A stretch of 64,000 bases of DNA from VRUE01 sp963730315 (GTDB lineage Bacteria; Actinomycetota; Thermoleophilia; Solirubrobacterales; 70-9): NCBI GenBank assembly GCA_963730315.1, contig CAVSRD010000018.1, forward strand, positions 80,360 through 144,359, written 5' to 3'. The translations under genes and the position numbers were made by a program. Below, in pieces: positions 56,667-64,000 of this stretch (the first letter of the stretch is position 1; each line of letters begins with the position of its first letter). The notes below the pieces were generated by a model, which saw nothing but the letters and a program-made list of their open reading frames with translations, was not told where the DNA came from and made no database searches.

Positions 56667-57091
56667 TAACCTTCCTGCTCGTGGCGCTCTGCGGCGCCCT
56701 TCTCGATGAACTCGACGATCTCGTCGGTCCCCGCTCCCGGCGTGAACACGGCGGCGACGCCGAGCCGCTTCAGCTCGGGGATGTCCTCGGCCGGGATCGT
56801 CCCCCCGACCGTGACCAGGACGTCGTCGACGCCCTGCTCGGCGAGCAGCTCGACCACCCGCGGCACCAGCGTCATGTGGGCCCCGGAGAGGATCGAGAGG
56901 CCGACCGCGTCGGCGTCCTCCTGGATCACCGTCTCGGCGATCTGCTCCGGCGTCTGGTGCAGGCCGGTGTAGATCACCTCCATGCCGGCGTCGCGCAGCG
57001 CCCGGGCGATGATCTTGGCGCCGCGGTCGTGCCCGTCGAGGCCGGGCTTGGCGACGACGACGCGGATCTTGCGGGCGGTTGCTGCCTCCAC
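56666..57091 (-). CDS. Coenzyme B12-binding small subunit of an acyl-CoA mutase
   Basis: The 141-residue protein is a stand-alone cobalamin-binding domain with the DxHxxG motif (D19, H21, G24 in KPGLDGHDRGAKII), LSILSGAHMTL and VGGTIP. The histidine replaces the base of adenosylcobalamin. It pairs with the large subunit encoded 170 nt upstream, as in isobutyryl-CoA mutase IcmB or archaeal-type methylmalonyl-CoA mutase. Confidence 0.93.
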   Translation of the reverse strand: MEAATARKIRVVVAKPGLDGHDRGAKIIARALRDAGMEVIYTGLHQTPEQIAETVIQEDADAVGLSILSGAHMTLVPRVVELLAEQGVDDVLVTVGGTIPAEDIPELKRLGVAAVFTPGAGTDEIVEFIEKGAAERHEQEG

Positions 57092-57263
57092 TGGGGCGAC
57101 TGAACATTAGTCGAACTCCGTAACGACGTCCGAACAACACAAGCGACGGTCGGGGGATGCAGGGTAGGCCGACGCACCCGGGGAGCTGCTAGCTATTTCG
57201 TGCGTGATCCGCAGGCAAGGCCGACCGAAACTCGCGAGATGCGCCGGTTTGCAGGACTCGCCG

Positions 57264-58885
<1,622 letters not shown>

Positions 58886-59078
58886 GCCGACAGTCTAGGG
58901 CCGAGGCTTGCGCTGGAGCTTCCGCTCCGAGCGCGAATAGGCTGCGGCCGACTGCGGAGTGCACCGAGGCGAATCAGGTGCAGACACGGAGGCGCGAGCG
59001 TGGGCCCACGTGAGAACGTCCACGACTGCAGGCATTCATGTCAACGAACTCAGCCAACTGAAAGCGGAGGTGCCAAGA

Positions 59079-59809
59079 ATGCGTAAAGGGTTGGAGATCG
59101 GCGGGATTGTCGCCGGCGATCGTCTTGATCGTCTTCGGCGTCGTGGCGATCGTGATGGGGGCCGACGGCAAGCCAGCACGGTCAACGACAGAACTCGCCC
59201 GGGAGCAGATCGTCGGCACGCCCGACATGACCCCGCGGCGACCTCGCCAAGGAAGTCGAAGAAGCCGGATCTGTCGCACCGACCCGAGCTGCCGACCTGC
59301 GAAGTCGCCGAAGAGGCGATCGACAACGGCGACCGGGCTCGCTGCTTCGCCGAATACATCCGCGATCCACGCGCTGGAGGCGACCGGCGGCTACACCTAC
59401 GCGCAGATGGGCCGCTTCGAAGCCAAGCCGAACACGCCGAAGAGCGAGCTGGCCGAAGGCGGCGGCACCGACAGCGAAGAGTTCGCCGCGATCGAACCCG
59501 AAACCGGACCTACTTCGCCGACAACCCCGAAGCGCGAAGTCTGGGTGACGGCAGACCGCGCTCTAGACGGCGCTCAACGCCAGCTACATGGCCGACCGGC
59601 TCTCGGTCTTCGGGATCGTCATCGGCATCGCCCTGCTGCTCACCGGGATCGGCTTCCTGGTCCTCGTCGCCGGCGGCGCCGTGCGCGACCCGGAGACCGT
59701 GCTCAGGTTCCTGCGCTCGCCACAAGCCGCACAACGCCGAACCGCGGCTCGCGAGCGGCGGCTGAGCCGCAGGATCGTCGCGGAGCCCGCCGCACGTGCC
59801 GGGAGTTGA
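59079..59809 (+). CDS. Hypothetical membrane protein, heavily frame-broken
   Basis: The ATG at 59079 follows a GCGGAGGTG site. Pieces in successive frames read MRKGLEIGGIVAG, IVLIVFGVVAIVMGADGK, REQIVGTPDMTP, LSHRPELPTCEVAEEAIDNGDRARCFAEYIR, IHALEATGGYTYAQMGRFEAKPN and MADRLSVFGIVIGIALLLTGIGFLVLVAGGAV. The order matches a family of actinobacterial two-helix membrane proteins of unknown function, often mislabelled LigA dioxygenase. One helix lies at each end with a soluble part between. At least five indels in 600 nt separate the pieces, so this is either a decaying gene or a locally poor consensus. The 3' boundary is uncertain. Confidence 0.55.
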
Positions 59810-59874
59810 GTGCCCACATCGGCATCTGACTCCGACGGCGCGCTACCGCCGCACGGGGAGGCGGCCGCGCGCGG

Positions 59875-60632
59875 TCACTTGCGGCGCGCCGCGATCCGCG
59901 AGGCGCCGAAGCCGGCGATCGTCGCCAGCAGGGTGACGGCGACCGCGACCAGGCGGCGGCCGAGCCGCTCGAAGCGCATCGTCTGCCAGCCCTCCTGCCC
60001 GGCGATCTCGGCCAGCGCCGGGTCGGGGTTGACGACGACGGGATGGCCGACCGCGCGCAGCATCGGCAGGTCGGAGAGCGCGTCCGAGTAGGCGTAGGAC
60101 TCGGCGAGGTCGATCTCGTGCGCGGCGGCGAACGCCTCGATCGCCTCGACCTTGCCCGGGCCGTAGACGAAGGGGCCGTCGAAGCGGCCGGTGAAGGCTG
60201 CCGTCCTCGCCGACTTCGTAGCGGGTGCCGACGCCGCCGTCCATGCCGAGCACGTGCGGCGAGCGGCTCGACCACGCCGCTGCCCGCGGCGCTGACGATG
60301 AAGGTCGGGCGGCCGGCGTCCTGATGGGCGTAGACCTCGTCGAGCATCTGCGGGTAGACGCGCGGCAGGATCGCCGCCATCACCTCGGGGTTCATCCGCT
60401 CCAGCTCGCGCAGCGGCACGCCGGAGATCAGCTCGCGCGCCCCGCGCAGCACCTCGGCGGTGCGCTCGTCGGTGGTGCCGCGCAGCCGGTAGCGCAGGTG
60501 CTCGAGGCCCCAGCTCGCGAGCTGCCGCCGCCCGACCAGCCCGTGCCGCGTCGCGACCCGGGCGAACTGCATCCCCGACGACCCCGCCATCAGGGTCTTG
60601 TCCAAGTCGAAGAAAGCAGCGGCCCGCTGCAC
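59875..60632 (-). CDS. HAD-IB family phosphatase, two frameshifts
   Basis: The N-terminus reads AAFFDLDKTLMAGSSGMQFARVA with the HAD nucleophile Asp, followed by motif II Ser in FIVSAAGSGVVEPLA. Two frame changes near 60255 and 60195 lead through VLGMDGGVGTRYEV to FVYGPGKVEAIEAFAAAHEIDLAESYAYSDALSDLPMLRAVGHPVVVNPDPAL, which holds motifs III and IV. A C-terminal hydrophobic helix (VAVAVTLLATIAGFGAS) suggests membrane attachment. Relatives are SerB-like or act on phospholipid-linked phosphates; the substrate is unknown. Confidence 0.82.
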
Positions 60633-60636
60633 GGGC

Positions 60637-61812
60637 TTAGACCTCGAGGACGATCGCGTCGCCCTGGCCGCCGCCCGAGCAGATCGCGGCGACGCCGAGG
60701 CCGCCGCCGCGCCGCTGCAGCTCGTGCACCAGCGCGCCGACGATGCGGGCGCCGGAGGCGCCGATCGGGTGGCCGAGGGCGATCGCGCCGCCGTTCACGT
60801 TGACCTCCTCCTCGTCGACGCCGAGCATCCGCATCGAGTTGAGCGCCACCGAGGCGAAGGCCTCGTTGATCTCCCAGAGGTCGACGTCCTCGGGGCTCTT
60901 GCCGATCTTCTCCAGCGCCTGCTTGGCGGCCTTGGCGGGGGTCCTCGCCAGGTAGGCGAAGTCGTCGGCGACGGTGCCGTAGGAGAGCACCCGGGCGAGC
61001 GGCTCGCGGCCCTCCTGCTCCGCCCACTCGGCCGAGCTGACGACGATCGCGCCGGCGCCGTCGTTGACGCCGGGGGCGTTGCCGGCGGTGTGGGTGGCGT
61101 CCTCGCCGCCGATCGCCCGCAGCCCGGCCAGGGTCTCGACCGTCGTCTCGGGGCGGATCGCCTCGTCGGCCTCGATCGTGTTCTCGCCCTTCCGCGACTT
61201 GACCGTGACCCCGACGATCTCCTCGGCAAGGCGGCCGGCGTCGGTCGCCTCGGCGGCGAGCCGGTGCGAGCGCTCGGCGAAGCGGTCCATGTCGGCGCGG
61301 GTGATCTCCAGCTCGTTGGAGACCTCGCTCGCCTCCTCGATCATCTGCTTTTCGGTGAAGGGGTTGGTGAGGCCGTCGTGGACCATCGCGTCGATCGTCT
61401 CGACGTGGCCCATCCGGTAGCCGAAGCGGGCGCCCGGCAGCAGGTGCGGCGCCTGGCTCATCGACTCCATGCCGCCGGTCACCGCGACCTCGGTGTCGCC
61501 GGCGCGGATCGCCATGTCGGCGATCCCCAGCGAGCGCATGCCCGAGGCGCAGACCTTGTTGACGGTCTCCGAGGGCACCTCCTTGGGGATGCCGCCCTTG
61601 ATCTGGGCCTGGCGCGAGGGGATCTGCCCCTGGCCGGCCTGCAGGACCTGGCCGAAGACGACCTGCTGGACCTGCTCGGGGTCGACGCCGGAGCGCTCCA
61701 GCGCCGCCTCGATCACGTGGCCGCCGAGGTCGGTGGCGTCGAGCGAGGAGAGGGTTCCGCCCATCTTGCCGAAGGGCGTGCGCGCGGTTCCGAGGATGAC
61801 GGTGCTGGGCAT
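60637..61812 (-). CDS. Acetyl-CoA acetyltransferase (thiolase)
   Basis: The 391-residue enzyme has the acyl-accepting Cys88 (NKVCASGMRS), GGMESMSQAPHLLP, the NEAFA motif, GHPIGASGAR and the C-terminal CSGGGQGDA with the second active cysteine. It joins or cleaves acetoacetyl-CoA or 3-ketoacyl-CoA. The start at 61812 follows an AAAGG site and matches family N-termini. It fits the nearby ETF and mutase genes in acyl-CoA metabolism. Confidence 0.94.
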   Translation of the reverse strand: MPSTVILGTARTPFGKMGGTLSSLDATDLGGHVIEAALERSGVDPEQVQQVVFGQVLQAGQGQIPSRQAQIKGGIPKEVPSETVNKVCASGMRSLGIADMAIRAGDTEVAVTGGMESMSQAPHLLPGARFGYRMGHVETIDAMVHDGLTNPFTEKQMIEEASEVSNELEITRADMDRFAERSHRLAAEATDAGRLAEEIVGVTVKSRKGENTIEADEAIRPETTVETLAGLRAIGGEDATHTAGNAPGVNDGAGAIVVSSAEWAEQEGREPLARVLSYGTVADDFAYLARTPAKAAKQALEKIGKSPEDVDLWEINEAFASVALNSMRMLGVDEEEVNVNGGAIALGHPIGASGARIVGALVHELQRRGGGLGVAAICSGGGQGDAIVLEV

Positions 61813-61936
61813 TCTGGCGGCCTTTCTGTGTCGGTTTATGCCGGGTCTCGGCTCGGACGGGCCGCATGGCCCTGATCGGGGACGATAGCGATTGCGCGCA
61901 GGGGACGGCGCGAGCAAGCGCATAGACTCGCGCGCC

Positions 61937-63378
<1,442 letters not shown>

Positions 63379-63496
63379 TGCAGGTCGGCGGCGATCTCCT
63401 CCTGGCTTATCGCGATCCGCGGTGGCTTGCGGTGGTGCTGCCTGTGCCTCGGTTTCAGCCTCATCTCAGCGCCTCCAGTCGGCTTCGTCGGCATAG

Positions 63497-63511
63497 GTTG
63501 CTTCAAGCAAC
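63497..63511. promoter_or_regulatory. Operator palindrome 1 upstream of the HxlR gene
   Basis: GTTGCTT-C-AAGCAAC is a perfect 15-bp palindrome with 7-bp arms. A second copy that differs only at the central base lies 42 nt downstream centre to centre, four helical turns, so two dimers could bind the same DNA face. The likely binder is the HxlR-family protein encoded just downstream. Confidence 0.75.
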
Positions 63512-63538
63512 TCTTCTCAGGGCACTGTAGCCGACTCG

Positions 63539-63553
63539 GTTGCTTGAAGCAAC
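63539..63553. promoter_or_regulatory. Operator palindrome 2 upstream of the HxlR gene
   Basis: GTTGCTT-G-AAGCAAC is the second perfect copy of the palindrome, 22 nt upstream of the regulator start. Its nearness to the start codon suggests autorepression. Since the gene continues past the window edge, any co-regulated downstream gene cannot be seen. Confidence 0.75.
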
Positions 63554-63575
63554 CTTGTGTGAGAAGATCACTCTG

Positions 63576-64000
63576 ATGCTTCGCGCCGACTATCCCGGCC
63601 AGGTCTGCTCGATCGCCAAGGCGCTCGAGGTGGTCGGCGAGCGCTGGACGCTGCTGATCGTCCGCGACGTGATGAACGGCAACCGCCGCTTCGGCGAGCT
63701 TCAGCGCTCGCTCGGGGTGGCGCGCAACGTGCTCGCCGCCCGGCTGCAGCGGATGGTCGACGAGAAGATCCTCGAACGGCGCCCGTACCAGGAGAGCCCG
63801 GAGCGCCACGAGTACTTCCTCACCGAGAAGGGACTCGACCTCTGGCCGGCGCTGATCGCCCTGCTCGCCTGGGGCGACCGCCACTCCCCCACCCCCGGCG
63901 GTCCACCGATGCTGATCGTCCACAAGGAGTGCGGCGGCCCGGTCAACGACCGCGGCATCTGCGAGGCCTGCGGCAAGGAGCTGCACGCCCGCGATGCCCG
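63576..64000 (+). CDS. HxlR-family winged-helix regulator, 3' end outside window
   Basis: The visible 141 residues start MLRADYPGQVCSIAKALEVVGERWTLLIVRDVMNGNRRFGELQRSLGVARNVLAARLQRMVDEKILERRPY, the HxlR HTH with the conserved N-terminal Cys (CSIAKALEVVGERW) that senses oxidants or electrophiles in some members. A C-terminal CGGPV...GICEACGKEL looks like a zinc ribbon. Two perfect palindromes lie just upstream. The gene is cut by the window end. Confidence 0.88.
   Translation, partial: MLRADYPGQVCSIAKALEVVGERWTLLIVRDVMNGNRRFGELQRSLGVARNVLAARLQRMVDEKILERRPYQESPERHEYFLTEKGLDLWPALIALLAWGDRHSPTPGGPPMLIVHKECGGPVNDRGICEACGKELHARDA

Overview
The window is a GC-rich bacterial chromosome segment densely packed with genes, most of them on the minus strand and many joined by 1-11 nt stop/start overlaps. 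The content suggests an actinomycete, most likely of the class Thermoleophilia (Solirubrobacterales-like). The pointers are the rpmE-DUF1385-prfA-prmC-tsaC-glyA block running towards a WecA-type gene and the atp operon, a prfB read by +1 frameshift, P450-type CxxHxxC ferredoxin, and split acyl-CoA mutase subunits. This placement is inference; there is no rRNA or tRNA gene in the window to test it.

Layout. 1-7.5 kb: a truncated FAD oxidoreductase, then a redox operon (two small membrane proteins, ApbE, ferric-reductase-like membrane protein, NAD(P)H-ferredoxin reductase, ferredoxin) divergent from a two-component system and a third small membrane protein. 7.5-15.5 kb: transketolase, nadA, Fpg-like glycosylase, cupredoxin, nadC, ECF sigma factor plus Ogt, and prfB. 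15.5-22.1 kb: secA, hpf, comF-like, a sugar nucleotidyltransferase and ahcY. 22.2-28.2 kb: phosphosugar isomerase, nucleotidyltransferase, UDP-glucose dehydrogenase, LCP protein and an M20 peptidase. 28.3-35.6 kb: the complete F1Fo ATP synthase operon (I-like, a, c, b, delta, alpha, gamma, beta, epsilon). 35.7-40.5 kb: envelope polysaccharide genes (WecA/MraY-type transferase, AsnB, sugar transferase, DUF354). 40.6-45.9 kb: glyA, tsaC, prmC, prfA, DUF1385, rpmE. 45.9-52.7 kb: a TetR/hydrolase pair and a surface-glycan operon (DegT aminotransferase, an epimerase-glycosyltransferase fusion, polysaccharide deacetylase) with a DMT permease. 52.9-63.4 kb: acyl-CoA oxidation and carbon-skeleton rearrangement (ETF dehydrogenase, etfA, etfB, coenzyme-B12 mutase subunits, thiolase), a HAD phosphatase and leucyl aminopeptidase. 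The right edge holds an HxlR regulator behind two perfect operators. No stretch above 300 bases lacks a gene.

Two points govern how to read the annotation. First, from about 20.6 kb onward many core genes (atpD, atpG, atpH, atpF, atpE, etfA, ugd, pepA and others) are interrupted by single-base indels, mostly one extra G or C, while the first 20 kb is clean. I interpret these as consensus errors and annotate the genes across the breaks. Second, three intergenic gaps hold long hairpins of a common design (two of them 99 nt and about 80% identical in opposite orientations), which I consider a candidate undescribed repeat family.

The most interesting protein-level items are the ApbE/ferric-reductase module with its KVI-motif membrane proteins and the epimerase-glycosyltransferase fusion.
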